Positions 49,995 through 62,316 of a stretch of 64,000 nucleotides of DNA are shown here, piece by piece. Each line of letters begins with the position of its first letter. Positions within the stretch are counted from its first letter, which is position 1. Origin of the DNA: Laguncularia racemosa (taxonomy: Eukaryota; Streptophyta; Magnoliopsida; Myrtales; Combretaceae). The translations under genes and the position numbers were made by a program. The notes under the pieces were generated by a model. It ran no database searches, was not told where the DNA came from, and saw nothing but the letters and a program-made list of their open reading frames with translations. The stretch is taken from contig JBBMOL010000140.1 in the NCBI GenBank assembly GCA_037954665.1, positions 1,922,001-1,986,000 on the forward strand, in the 5' to 3' direction.

Positions 49995-51944
49995 TGTAAC
50001 ACCTCAGAACATGAAATGTAACAGCCTGCTACGTGTTACTATTGGGTAGTGACACCATAAGGCTCTAAATCTCCACTCAACATCAATCTTATTTGTCTCC
50101 ACTATACATTAACACCAATATAATTTCAACAATAGAATTAAATGATTCTCAGGTGTATTATTCCAATCATCGTTACTTAATTCAATTACATTAAACCTTA
50201 ATCTAAAATCAAGAATAACGTCTATCAACATATAACAATTAACATAATAAAAAGTTTAATGATTATCTCCATACCCTCAAATCAATAACCTAAAGTTCTA
50301 CAAAAGATTCATCAATGACTTTCATACTCATCCTGATAGTGACTTACTAAGTTTCCATTCTCATCATAATCAATATGCTCATTATTTTTACTTGCAACTG
50401 AATAATAAAAAGGAATGAGCCTAAGCTCAGTACGTAAGTACCACATAGACATATGTGTGCCACATAAATGACAATATCACATATATATATGCAACAGTAA
50501 TACACATTACATTTAGTCATGAAATTAATTATATTTACTTAATCCACAATCAACATAGGAGTACTTATGATCCCAATACATATATAGTATTTACATATAT
50601 ATAATCTTAAATGTAAACTACTACTATGGGCCTCTTTCAACCTTAATCCACTCTAGATCATTTCGATATATGGCTCCACTAGGGACAACGAAGCATACTA
50701 ATCATTAGGGTACCCCTTAGGGATTTGCCACGATAGGCCCCTAAGTCGAGCCAAGCACAAACAATATATACAATTTACTCCAATATTCTATTAATTTCAT
50801 TAAACAAACTAAGCTAAAAATCACAATCAACAGAAAAAAGTAAACAGGTACCTGGAATAGTGTTCTCACTATTGTCGCTTACGTCCCTAAGAAAAGGATG
50901 TAAACCTATTCAAGTATAAAGAACTAAGCTTAGTTCTAGTTTACAATTAATCTAGGTTTACTAATTGATTATGTATATTCTAATTGTATAATTCCCTTTC
51001 CTGAGGTCTTATCATGCATCTATCTTAGTTTAAAATCATAGAAATTTACAATAAAATCAAAGTATGAGTGTTCCAAGACAATAGGGTTATGTAAGAGGTC
51101 GTGGAGAGGAATATGGGCTGGAACATGACTGTGTTACTGGTTGTGTATCTTTTTGTGTGATTTTGTTATTTTAGGATGCCTAAGTACATGGTCGTATATT
51201 AGGTCATGTACCTTTCCATGTAAAATTGTCATTTTAGCATGCTTAAGTACACAGTCGTGTATTTAGCTATGTATCTTTTTGTAGATTTTTGTGATTTGAC
51301 ACACCCAAGTATATGGGCATGTTCTTCATTTGTGTATCTTTTTTGTACACGCTCGTGTTTCTATATAGGCAGGTATACTGAGTGTGTATTTGATCATGTA
51401 TAATATTATTCATTACGAACCCTTATTCCCTTTCTCTCAATTTGTTCCTAAGCATAATTTTTATGATTCTAAGCTTAATTGATAAATGTATCTACTAATT
51501 CTAATGCATTATGCGAAATTGTGTACTTACTTGATTTCGTTAGTGATTTGAATCCTCAATTCATTTGATTCAATGCCTGTTTCTTTTTCACTCTTGTCTA
51601 GTATCCTACAATGTGTCAACAATTTTGTTTATAGGTTTACTAATCTATCTTCAGAGTGATTAATTTGAAGGATTATAACCCTTACCTAATGAATTCAAAT
51701 TGGTTTTGCCGTTCTCCTCTAGGTTGCCTATCGTCTCTATAAAGCCTCCTTTAAGTTTCTGTGGTTATAATTGCGCAAATGATGGAAAAGGAAGAGATAC
51801 TAGGTTAATGCAACTTATATATCTTGGCTAGAAAAAGATCTAATTGCCCCTATCTTTTATCTTCTTTATTTATTTACCTTAAGTCTTAATTTATATATAT
51901 ACATATATATATATATGTATATATATATATATCGTGTATTTACA
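49995..51944 (-). repeat. 3' LTR of the chromovirus-type element
   Basis: On the element's strand the LTR starts TGTAAATACACG directly after the purine tract AAAAAGAGAGAGAA and ends GGTGTTACA at 49995. Length about 1950 bp. The partner LTR is outside the window, so the outer border (49995) is inferred from TG/CA ends and a change of sequence character. It contains an AT-rich palindromic run (about 51894-51932) and repeated TACAC-GTCGTGTA-like modules (51.1-51.4 kb). Confidence 0.6.
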
Positions 51945-51974
51945 TTCTCTCTCTTTTTATAAAAACTTTCGTTC

Positions 51975-54717
51975 TCAAAAGTTACCTAGGGTTAGAAAGA
52001 ATTTTGGATGCTTCCTTCTCATGTCTTCTTTTAATTCCCAAGTTGCTTCCTGTTTTGTTTGATTTGTCCACTATACCTTGATATAGGAAATTACTCTCCT
52101 TCTTAATACTTGCTCCTTATTGTCAACTATTTTTATAGGTCTTTTAATGGATGATAAATCTGGTTGTACCTTCTAAGGTTCTAAAGCCACTACTTAGTCT
52201 GGGTTTAGTACAAATTTCCTCAACATAGATACATGAAACATATCATGTGCCCCAACCAGACTTAGTGGTAGAGCTAACCTATAAGCAATAGTACTAACTC
52301 TTTCTAGAATCTCGAATGGATCTGCATGTCTTAGATTTAGCTTCCCTCTCATGCTAAATTTAATTACGCCTTTAGTTAGAGATATCTTCAATAATACCTT
52401 ATTCCTTACTTGAAATTTCAAGGGGCATCACCATTTATCTGCATAACTTTTTTAGCGACTTTGGGTTGAAAGAATCTGCTACCTTATCATCCTTACCTTA
52501 TTTACTACTTCTTGCACTATTTCTGCCCCCATTATCCATCTTTCTCCCACTTCATCTCAATGTAAGGGGGATCTACACTTCCTGTGATACAGTGTTTCAT
52601 GTGGAGCTATATGGATAGTAGTTTGATAGCTGTTGTTGTATGCAAATTTTACTAAGAGTAAATGATCACTCAAATTACCCCCATAGTCTAAAGCATAAGC
52701 TCGTAATAAGTCTTCCAAAATTTAGATCGTTCTTTCAGACTGCCCAACTGTTTGAGGGTGAAATGTAGTACTAAACTATAATTTAGTACATGAAACTTGA
52801 TGTAGACTTTTCCAAAACCTACTCACAAACCGAGTATCCTTGTCAGAAGTTATAGTGGTCGACATACCATGCAATCTGATATCCTCTTTGATGTAAAGTT
52901 AAGTAAGCTTCTTTAATCTATAGTTTACCTTAATTGGTAAGAAATGAGTAGGCTTGGTCAATTTTTCTACGATTACTTAGATTGCATTATATTTCTCCTT
53001 GGTTCTTGGGAGAGTTGTCACAAAGTCCATAGTTATATGTTCCCACTTCCATTCAGGTATAGGAAGTGGTTGTAACTCACCAACTAGTCTTTGGTGTTCA
53101 ATTCTGATTTTCTGGCATGTTAGGCACCTGGATATGAATTTAGCTATCTTTCGTTTCGTATTTCTCCACCAGTAATGACTTTTTAGGTCTTTATACATGT
53201 TGGCGCTCTTAAGATGTATTATGTATCATGGATAATGAGCTTCTTTCATAATCTCCTTCTTTAATTGTATGTCATTTGGAACACACCATCTTATGCCATA
53301 TTTAATTACCCCTTCAGCATTTACATTGAATTTAGTGGCTTTACCTTATTTTATTTTACTTTTGATCTTTTGGATTCTAGGATCTCCAATTTTTGCTTTC
53401 TTAATCTGATCAATAAGGATTGGTTGAATACAAAGAGCAGCTAACTTGTTTCCCACTTCATGTGTCACCATCTCCAATTCTAGCTTACACATGTCTTTTA
53501 ATATTTGTCTCTAAGAGGTGATTAAAGCTACAATGGTCATTTGCTTCTTTTGACTTAAAGCATCTACAATAACATTTGCCTTCTTAGGGTGGTAATGAAT
53601 CTCTACATGATAATCATTTATCAATTCTAGCCACCTTCTTTACCTCATACTTAGGTCCTTTGTGTGAATAAGAATTTCAAGCCCTTATGATCTGTCAAAA
53701 TTTTGCACTTCTCACCATATAGATAATGTCCCTATGATTTTAGCATTAAGATCACAGTTGCTAACTCTAGGTCATGTATAGAGTAATTCCTCTCATAAGG
53801 TTTCAGTTGGCAAAAGGCATATGCAATGACTCTTCCATTCTACATGAGCATGCACCCCAAGTCTTGAGTTGATGCATTATTGAACACTTTAAAATTTTCC
53901 CCTATCTTTAGTAGGGCTAACACAGGATTTATCACCAATTTCTTCTTCAATGTTGTAAAGCTATTTTCATAATCTTCATTCCTCACAAATTTGACCTTCT
54001 TCTTTGTTAATTGTGTCAAGGGAGTTGTTAAATGAGAAAATCCTTCCATAAAGTGTCTGTAATAACCAGCTAACCTTAGAAAACTTCTAACCTCTATCAC
54101 TGTTCTTGGTCTAGGTTAGTTAATAACTACCTTTACCTTCTTAAGATCTATTGATATTATATCCTTATTTACCACATGTCCTAAGAAGGATACCTGTTCT
54201 AGCCAGAGCCCACACTTGCTGAACTTGGCATATAACTTCTCTTCCTATAGTCTTTTTAGTACTATTCTCAGATGTGTCTCATGTTCTCCCTTACTCTTGG
54301 AATAGATGAGGATATCATTTATGAACACCACTACAAGTTGATCCAGCAAGTCTCTGAACACTCTATTCATCAGATCTATGAAAGTAGTTGGAGCATTTGT
54401 CAATCTAAAAGAAATTATTAGGAATTCATAATGTCCATATTGAGTCCTAAAGGTAATCTTTTGTATGTCTTCTTCCTTGATTTTTAATTGATAATACTAT
54501 GATCTCAAGTTAATTTTGGAAAAGACTTGAATTCCTTGTAATTAGTCAAATAAGTCATTTATTCTAGGGAGGAGATACTTATTCTTGACAATGATTCGGT
54601 TTAGCTCTTTGCAATAGATAAATAATCTCATGCTTCTATCTTTCTTCTTTACAAATAATATTAGAGTACCCTATGGTGAGATGCTTGGCCTAATGAACCA
54701 ATTGTTTTGTAACTCTT
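51975..54717 (-). pseudogene. Decayed Gypsy pol (RT, RNase H, integrase, chromodomain-like tail)
   Basis: Minus strand: WFIRPSISPYGTLILFVKKK (RT start, 54.7 kb), FINDILIYS at the RT active site (FIDD usual), FLRLAGYYRHFMEGFS (54.05 kb), HYWWRNTKRKIAKFISRCLT (integrase zinc finger, 53.16 kb), PFEILERVSTIAYRLALP (integrase end, 52.3 kb), and a tail with QEATWELKEDMRRKHP (about 52.02 kb) like a chromodomain. Several stops and frameshifts; the integrase core between 52.4 and 52.95 kb is badly decayed. Confidence 0.82.
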
Positions 54718-56116
54718 TGTCGAGTCTAATTTTTGAATTCCCATTCCTAATCCGATCTAGACTAGACCCTATGCTCATCTAATATAGATCCTCGACTTGA
54801 GTTAGGAATTTCGTTTGATTTTTGGAGTCACCACCCAACTGTTGTTGGGAAATATTGAATTAAGACTAAAGGAGCGGATTAGTCTTAATTTGGACCACTA
54901 GTCGACGTTATTTCCTTTTTTTTGTTTTTGTGAAAAAAGGAAAAGGAAAAACCAGAGTTTCTAAGTCCGGAGGCTAACCTATTAAAACCTTTACGGTTAC
55001 CACCTAATCTCCTAAAATTGTTCCTCTTTAAAAATGTGTTTCATTGTGTTTCTGTTACTTTATGTTTTTGAATTATTAAAAAAAAATGATTTTTTATTCA
55101 TTTTATGGGTTGACCCGAATGGGTGCCTATGTACCTGCTACTCAGGATCAAACAAGCCGTAGTTCGCTTTTCTGAAAACCTTAAGTTGGTTTGGTGAATT
55201 TTAATTTATGAAACCTCTTTTAGTTTATGTTCTTACCATTTTTGGGATTTTTTCTAAAAAAACTTCTAAGCCTAAGCTTTGATTTTATTTTGAAAATGAT
55301 TTTAGAGAAAAACATCAATTTTGGATTTATTTGAAGAAAAGGATTTTTCTAAGTGCTAAAACTCATTTTTTATGATTCTTTTATAATTTTTGAATTTTTT
55401 TAATGATTTTTATGATTTTTTTGTTATCTTTGTGATTTCTGAGAATTTTGTGGATTTTTGTGATTTTTGGGAATTTTTGTTGATTTTTGGGATTTTTGGA
55501 AATTTTTGTAATTTTTGGTTTATTATCTATCCTATTTTGACATCTAAAATTTTATTATTATTTTCCTAATGTTTTTTTTTATTTTTCTATATTTTATTAT
55601 TTTTTATTTATCTATTTATTATTTATTATTATTATTTTTCTACATTATTAAATTCTAGAAAAATCTAATTTCTACATTTTCCTATTTATTAAAAATAAAA
55701 CATAAACAAATAAATAAATAAATAAATAACTAAATAACAAATAATAAATTAATTAATTAATTCAGAATAAATAAATAAACAAAATTAATTAAATAAATAA
55801 AAAAAAATCGGAAAATCTGACTTACCTGGATCCGGGTCGGTGCGCGGGTCGGGTCGGGTCGATCGGACACGGCGGCGGGGAAGGCTCGTTCACGACGTTC
55901 CGGTGGCCTTTTGCAGCGGGTGAGGTGTCGAATCCTAACTTCTCGAGATTGCTGAATCCAATGGTGGCGGTGGTTTGTTCCCTGATCGCCTCCTTGCGGT
56001 GGCTCTAGCTCCGGTTGGTGATTTCGGCTTCAAGCTTCTCCGGCGTACTTCGATTCGCTCCTTTCTCTCTCTTTCTCTCACTTGTGATTCCTCTCTTGGC
56101 TTCCTCACCTCCTCCT

Positions 56117-56126
56117 CTATTTATAG
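56117..56126 (-). promoter_or_regulatory. TATA box of the Tat/Ogre LTR
   Basis: CTATAAATAG on the minus strand, about 710 bp into the LTR and downstream of the CpG-rich block; a likely Pol II core promoter for the element. Confidence 0.6.
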
Positions 56127-56468
56127 GCACTTGAAACCGAGATGGATAAGCTCGGATTTTCTCCGATCGAAGCTAATCGGATTTTCGGTTAAAAAAAACC
56201 AACTCCGATTTGTGTCTATCTATCGATTTGTTGCGATTTGATTCCAATTAGATAATGTTTATCTTATTTCTGTTGAAGATCTGTTGGATTTGTGCAAAAA
56301 ATCGAATCGAAATGGCCGAAATTCGAATTTCCTCTTCCGCTGGCGATCTCGGGCTTGAGGTAGGAGACGATCACGCGCCCGGCGCGTGCGCTTCCTCTAG
56401 CCAATCGGATGCTGCCACGTGTCCTGGGTAAATGAAAAATTCGCAAAACGCGGAAACTGCTTCCCCCG

Positions 56469-56534
56469 CGTTTCGAACCCGTGACCGAGCCCCCCCTGCG
56501 CGCGCTTTAGCCATGGTCCGGACCAGCTGGGCTA
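56469..56534 (-). promoter_or_regulatory. A-box/B-box-like pair in the Tat/Ogre LTR
   Basis: On the minus strand TAGCCCAGCTGG (56534-56523) fits the tRNA A-box consensus exactly; 43 bases later GGTTCGAAACG (56479-56469) fits the B-box except for its last base. Orientation is that of the element. No cloverleaf was found. Confidence 0.4.
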
Positions 56535-56829
56535 GCCCATTTTCCGGATTTTCTTTTATTCGCAAATTGCATATATGCAATGCGATTTTTTTATTTTTTT
56601 TGTATTTTTTGAAATTTCAAAAATTTGTAAAAATTATTTATTATTCATTATTGCCATTTCTGAAATCATTTTTCAAAATTGATGTTTTTTTCCTATTTAG
56701 TTTTATTTTTTGAATATTTTTAATTATTTATGCTAAATTAGGGAAAAATTGGAAAAAATTGAAAAAAAATGGAAATTGATTATTATTGATTATTGTGGAT
56801 TCCTAGGGCAAAAATGGGGTGTTTACAGC

Positions 56830-56841
56830 TGCCCCTCTTTA
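56830..56841 (-). other. Polypurine tract of the Tat/Ogre element
   Basis: AAGAGGGGCAGC on the minus strand, directly next to the LTR start TGTAAACA. Confidence 0.78.
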
Positions 56842-56920
56842 TAGTAAAGTTTGAAAAACTTGACTACAAAGACAAAAAAGAAAAGACGCCATTTTTGGCC
56901 TCTTAAATAGGTTTTTGGTA

Positions 56921-58280
56921 GGAAAATGCTCCATGAGCTAATAATCCCACGATTTAAGATGGTCCTAACAATTTAGAACGATGTTCCTTCCCAAAAAGTG
57001 CTTTATGGGTTGACTAATTGGCAATGGGACATGTCTCCATCATTGTGTAGGAATGTATGAGAAATGATGATAGGAAGCGTCTTATCAGACTTGCAACCTT
57101 GGAAAGAAAATTTACTCAGGAAGCGCTCTTATGAGCTGGCTACCTGTCAACAGAAGCGTCTTGTTAGACTAGCAATTGTTTGGAGGAATATTTCCGAAAA
57201 GTGCCCCGAGAGCTGACTAATCGAGAGAGTTTAGGAAAGTGCCCCTCATGGGCTGACTAAACTTGAGTGGAATGCCTCAGGAAATGCCCCCTATGGGCTA
57301 ACCTTGAGGTAGATTTTTAGGAAAGTGCCCCCTATGGGCTAACTAACCTTTGATGGGATTGTCTCAAAAAGTGCCCCCTATGGGCTAACCATAAGAACAG
57401 ATTTTTAGGAAAGTGCCCCCTATGGGCTAACTAACCTGGAATTGAACTTGTTTAAAAAAGTGCCCCCTATGGGCTAACCATGAGAACAAGGTTTTTAGGA
57501 AAGTACCCCCTATGGGCTGACTAATCTGGAATTGAACTTGTCTCAAAAAGTGCCCCCTATAGGCTGACCATGAAAACAAGGTTTTTAGGAAAGTGCCCCT
57601 TATGGGCTGACTAACCTGGAATTGAACTTTGCCTCAAAAAGTGCCCCCTATGGGCTGACCATGAGGACAAAGTTTTAGGAAAGTGCCTCCTATGGGCTGA
57701 CTAACCTGGAATTGAATTTGCCTCAAAAAGTACCCCCTATGGGCTGACCATGAGGACAAGATTTTAGGAAAGTGCCCCTTATGGGCTAACTAACTTGGAT
57801 TGGACTTGTCTCAAAAAGTGCCCCCTATGGGCTGACCATGAGAATAAGACTTTTAGGAAAGTGCCCCCTATGGGCTGACTATCCTGGATTTGAATTTGCC
57901 TCAAAAAGTGCCCCCTATGGGCTAACCATGAGGACAAAGTTTTAGGAAAGTGCCCCCTATGGGCTGACTAACCTAGATTTGAATTTGCCTCAAAAAGTGC
58001 CCCCTATGGGCTGACCATGAGGACAAATTTTTAGGAAAGTGCCCCCTATGGGCTGACTAACCTAATATAAAAATGATATCTAGGAAGGCGTCTTTATAGA
58101 CTGACCTTGGAAGAGATCTAGGGAAGTGCCCCTTTTTGGGCTGATTACCTTATGATGAAAATGATGGCTCAAAAGGTGCCCCATGTGGGCTAACCTCGAG
58201 AGATCTAGGGAAGTGCCCCTTTTTGGGCTGACCACCCTATTAAAGGGCATGTTCAGACAAGTGCCCCACTATGGGCTGAC
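56921..58280 (-). repeat. Tandem array of about 45-bp hairpin units in the 3' UTR of the Tat/Ogre element
   Basis: More than two dozen units of the form AAGTGCCCCCTATGGGCTGAC plus a spacer of about 25 bases. From about 57320 to 58060 they alternate in two types, giving a higher-order period of about 89 bp (spacers with TAACCTGGAATTGAA and with CATGAGGACAAG). Units at both ends are more diverged. Each core can form a 4-bp stem with a 3-6 base loop. Variable tandem repeats in the 3' UTR of Tat-lineage elements are known; the stem conservation is described in the findings. Confidence 0.9.
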
Positions 58281-58759
58281 TCATCTTGTGCTTTTGAATA
58301 TGCTTTCTACAGCCTGAACTAAATGATGTGATGATATGATAATAGTTATGCTTGCCAGTTTATCATGGATAGCAACCAAACAACCGAACCTTCGGGCTGG
58401 TTTGCTTCTGTTTCATTTCTTCTTATCTTGACACAGGGTTGAAAATTTTGATGTGCTCCCTTTCTTTATGTGCAAGGCTCTTTTGACGGTAACATTATCC
58501 TACTAATGCGCTAAGTTCTAATGCTCAAAAGTAGATAGGATTATATTACCAAATACATTGAGATTCATTATCATTTTAGTGTTTATCTTTCATTGGTGAA
58601 ATTGTGGGTAATGTGTTTAAGAATCTTTGTTGTGATGAGGATTGATTGTTGATCATTCAGGGATATTAACTTTGCTTGTAAAAAGTAAAAACTTGACTCA
58701 ACAAAATTTACACCGAATATTGGTTTTCATTAACATTAACGAAATTTCAATTTCCTTGC

Positions 58760-61700
58760 CTAAGGATAGTACATCTTTACAGCATCTGTGTTAATGGGGT
58801 CTCTCAATTCTAGACCATCCATTTGAGTCAATATCAGAGCACCTCCCGATAAAACCTTTTTCACCATATAAGGGCCTTCATAGTTTGGGGTGAATTTTCC
58901 TCTGGAGTCTTGGGCATTCGGGAGAACCTTCCTTAACACCAGATCCCCCTCTTTAAAGTAGCGAGGTCTCATCTTCTTGTTAAATGCTCGGGCCATTCTT
59001 TGTTGGTAACACTAGCCATGACAAAATGCGGTAAGTCTTCTTTCATCAATCAGATTCAGCTGATTAAGCCTCTTCTTTACCCAATCTGATTCGGCTAACC
59101 GAGTTTCTGACAGGATTCTGAATGATGGTATCTCAACTTCAACTGGTAGCACTACCTCTGTACCATATACCAATGAGTAAAGGGTAGCTCCAATAGATGT
59201 TCTTATTGAAGTCCTGTAAGCCATGAGAGCAAACGGTAACATTTCATGCCAATCTTTGTAAGTTGTTGTTATTTTCTCGATGATCTTTTTGATATTTTTA
59301 TTAGTTGCTTCTACTGCCCCGTTCATTTGAGGTCGATAGGGAGTTGAATTTCTGTGGTTTATGTGGAATTGTTGACATAAACCTGTCATCGATTTGTTGT
59401 TGAGATTGGTACCGTTGTCGGTGATGATGGACTCAGGAACTCCATATCAGGCTATTATGTCCCTTTTTAAGAAGTAGACTATTACCCCTTTTGTGACATT
59501 GGTGTATGATGAAGCTTCTACCCATTTGGTGAAGTAATCAATCGCTACCAGTATAAATCTATGGCCGTTGGATGCTGTCGGAGTGATAGGGCCAATTATG
59601 TCGATTCCCTACATGGAGAATGGCCATGGCGCCGATAACAAATGTAGCTCGTTAAGCGGAGCATTTATCCGGTTTGCGTAGACTTGACACAGATGACAGT
59701 GCTTGACATATTTTATGCAATCTGATTCCATGGTCAACCAATAATATCCTAACCTCATGATCTTTCGGGCCAACATGTAGCCATTCATATGAGGTCCACA
59801 TATTCCTTCATGTACTTCTTTCATCAGTTCGCATGCTTCATCTTTGTCCACACATCTCAACAGGGTGGTATCAGATGATCTCTTGTAAAGTATGGACCCA
59901 CTTAATAGGAAATGGCTTGCTAACCGTCTGAGTGTTCTTTGGTCATTCTTGTTGGCCATTTCGGGGTATTTACCTTCTTGGAGAAAGGTCTTGATATCGT
60001 GATACCAGGGTTTGTCATCTTATATCTTTTCAATTGTTAAACAGTAGGCAGGCCGACTTTCGATGTCTATTTTCATCGGTTGAACTTCGGCTCCCCCTGT
60101 TATCTAGATCATAGATGCTAGTGTGGCTAGTGCATCTGCGAACTAATTTTGAGTTCTCGGGATATATGTGAAAGTGATTTCCTTGAATTCCTCAATTAGC
60201 TTTGTCAAGTGTTGATGATATGGTACCAGTTTGGAGTCTTTAGTTTTGTATTCCCCTCTTGTCTGTAGTATAATGAGCGATGAATCCCCGTATACCTCTA
60301 ATTCGCGGATTCCCATTTGACAGGCCATTTTGAGGCCAAGAATACATGCTTCATATTCTGCGATATTATTGGTATAGGGAAATGTAAGTCTCGTCGCTGC
60401 AGGGAATTGAGTGCCGTTCGGGGATATCAAAACTGCCCCAACCCCACAACCGAACACGTTGGCGGCTCCATCGAAAAACAGTTTCCATTTCGGGTTCTGC
60501 TCTATCCCAAAGTCTTCTACCGGCCTATCTTCCACTATCAATATATTCTCATCCAGAAATTGGGCCTGTAGTTCTTGGGAATGTGTCCCGACAGGGTGTT
60601 CCGCCAACTGGTCGGCTAAGGCTTGCCCTTTCATCGAGTTCTGATTTACGTATGTGATGTCGAACTCGGATAGGAGCATTTTCCACTTAGAGATTCTCCC
60701 TATCAAAGCTGGTTTCTCTGCCAAGTATTTCAAGGGATCATGTCTTGTCAGTAGCTCAATATGGTAATAAAGGGTATACTGCCTTAGCCGGTGCATAACC
60801 CAAATTAACGCACAACACGTCTTCTCCACCTCCGAGTACCTCTGTTCCCCATCTGTGAACTTCTTGCTCAGATAATATATGGAACGCTCTCTTCCCTCGT
60901 CATCTTTCTGCCCCAGCACACATCCCATGGATTCAGGGAGTATAGTGAGGTATAAGAATAAGGGCTTTCCTTGTTTCGGGACTATCAAGATTGAAGGTTT
61001 TATAAGGTAGTCTTTGATTGTCCTGAATGCCTCTTCGCATTCGTTGTCCCATTCTATTGCGGCGTTCTTCTTCAACAGACAGAATAGTGGCCGGCATTTG
61101 TCGGTGAGCTGTGAGATAAATCGAGCTATGTAATTTAATCTTCCCAGTAAGCTTCTTACTTCTTTAATGGAGCGTGGGGAAGGTAACTCTAATATAGATT
61201 TCACCTTGTCAGGGTCGATTCTAATGCCCTCCTGGCTTATGACAAACCCTAACAATTTCGCCGTTGTGACCCCAAAAGTGCATTTTTCTAGGTTTAACTT
61301 AAGTTGGAACTTTCTCAGTCGTTTGAACAATTTTCTCAGGATACCTATATGGCTTTCTCCTTCTTTGGATTTGGCTATCATGTCGTCGACATATACTTCC
61401 ACCTCACGATGTATCATATCGTGAAGTATAGCGACCATGGCTCTCTGATACGTCGCCCCGGCGTTCTTCAAACCGAAAGGCATGACTTTGTAACAGAAAG
61501 TTCCCCATGTTGTGATGAAAGTCGTTTTGGTTTTATCTTCTTCAGCCATTTTTATTTGATTATATCCTGAGAAACCGTCCATGAATGAGAAGAGATGGTT
61601 TCCCGTAGTGTTGTCTACTAGAACATCAATATGAGGTAGGGGGAAGTTACCCTTTGGCGTGGCTTGGTTTAAGTCCCGAAAGTCTACGCATACGCGTACT

Positions 61701-62231
61701 TTTCCATTCTTTTTCATGACGGGGACTACATTTGCTACCCACTCTGGGTAGTCGGATACTTCAATGATCCCTACTTCTAGCAGTTTCTTGACTTCTTCTT
61801 GGATTTTCAGTAAGATGTCAGGCCTAAATCTTCTCAGTTTTTGTTTTTTAGGTTTGACATCTTCCCTTGTGGGAAGCCTGTGAACTACTATTGACTGGTC
61901 TAGCCCTGGCATGTCACCATATGACCAGGCAAACACATTTGCATATTCTGTTAATAGCTCAGTTATCTCACATTTTTTGCTCAGCACTCAAACTGGTCCC
62001 GATTTTGAGGTTCTTAGGGTTTTCCATGCTCCCTAGATTTATTGCCTCCACAGGCTCGTCAATCGAGATTCTGCTTTGTTCATGTTTTAGCCAATTTTCT
62101 TGTATTATTTCGTGGTCTAAAATATCGCCTTCAACAACTGACCCAGTAGCGTTGGAAACGATATCAACGTTTTTACTTTCTACCTGCGTGAAATATCCCT
62201 GATGTTTGATGGTAGGAGATTTGAATAACAT
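58760..62231 (-). pseudogene. Tat/Ogre pol: RT, RNase H, second RNase H, integrase, with several stops
   Basis: From 62231 down: a pre-RT linker, a stop near 61968, then a 614-codon open stretch (61987-60143) with FAWSYGDMPGLD, RVCVDFRDLN, YVDDMIAKS (intact RT site), RYSEVEKTCCALIW (first RNase H) and a second, separate RNase H domain (LFFDGAANVFGCGVGAVLIS, YGDSSLIIL). The integrase follows at 59959-58760: zinc finger, AIDYFTKW, ITDNGT, and MNGAVEATNKN, so the DDE residues are present. In-frame stops lie at 60141, near 60020-60100, near 59610, near 59450 and near 59011, mostly at expected Gln or Trp codons. The extra RNase H is a recognised mark of the Tat lineage. Confidence 0.88.
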
Positions 62232-62316
62232 AAAAGTGAAAGCATATATAAGACGAAAATAAACTGTAATTGAATTTGATAACGAGTCTCAATAAAATTT
62301 GCTTAATAATTTTTCT

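Larger units (their letters stand above)
49995..54717 (-). mobile_element. Ty3/Gypsy chromovirus-type element (Tekay/Del-like), 3' half, interrupted
   Basis: On the minus strand: reverse transcriptase from 54717 down, RNase H, integrase zinc finger (about 53000-53200), integrase end and chromodomain-like tail (to about 51975), a purine-rich tract, then a 3' LTR (51944 down to 49995). At 54717 the RT frame is cut by the LTR of a Tat/Ogre element; the 5' half should lie beyond that element, outside the window. Clade assignment is by motif style only. Confidence 0.78.
54718..56829 (-). repeat. 3' LTR of the Tat/Ogre element
   Basis: 2112 bp. On the element's strand it starts TGTAAACACCCC after the purine tract and ends GACTCGACA. 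It contains a TATA box, a CpG-dense GC-rich block (56340-56550), an A/B-box-like motif pair, a low-complexity T/G stretch (about 55370-55520) and (AAAT)n repeats near 55700-55800. Confidence 0.88.

Noticed and set aside
55975..56713. Open stretches within the Tat/Ogre LTR
   Set aside because: They lie in a GC-rich, CpG-dense LTR block on both strands, overlap each other and show no domain; GC-rich DNA lacks stop codons by chance.
56921..58280. A CRISPR array
   Set aside because: Units are imperfect, spacers are themselves repeated, no cas genes exist, and the array lies in the 3' UTR of a plant retrotransposon.
60317..61570. Plus-strand open stretches opposite the Tat/Ogre pol
   Set aside because: They are shadows of the 614-codon minus-strand frame that carries RT and RNase H motifs.
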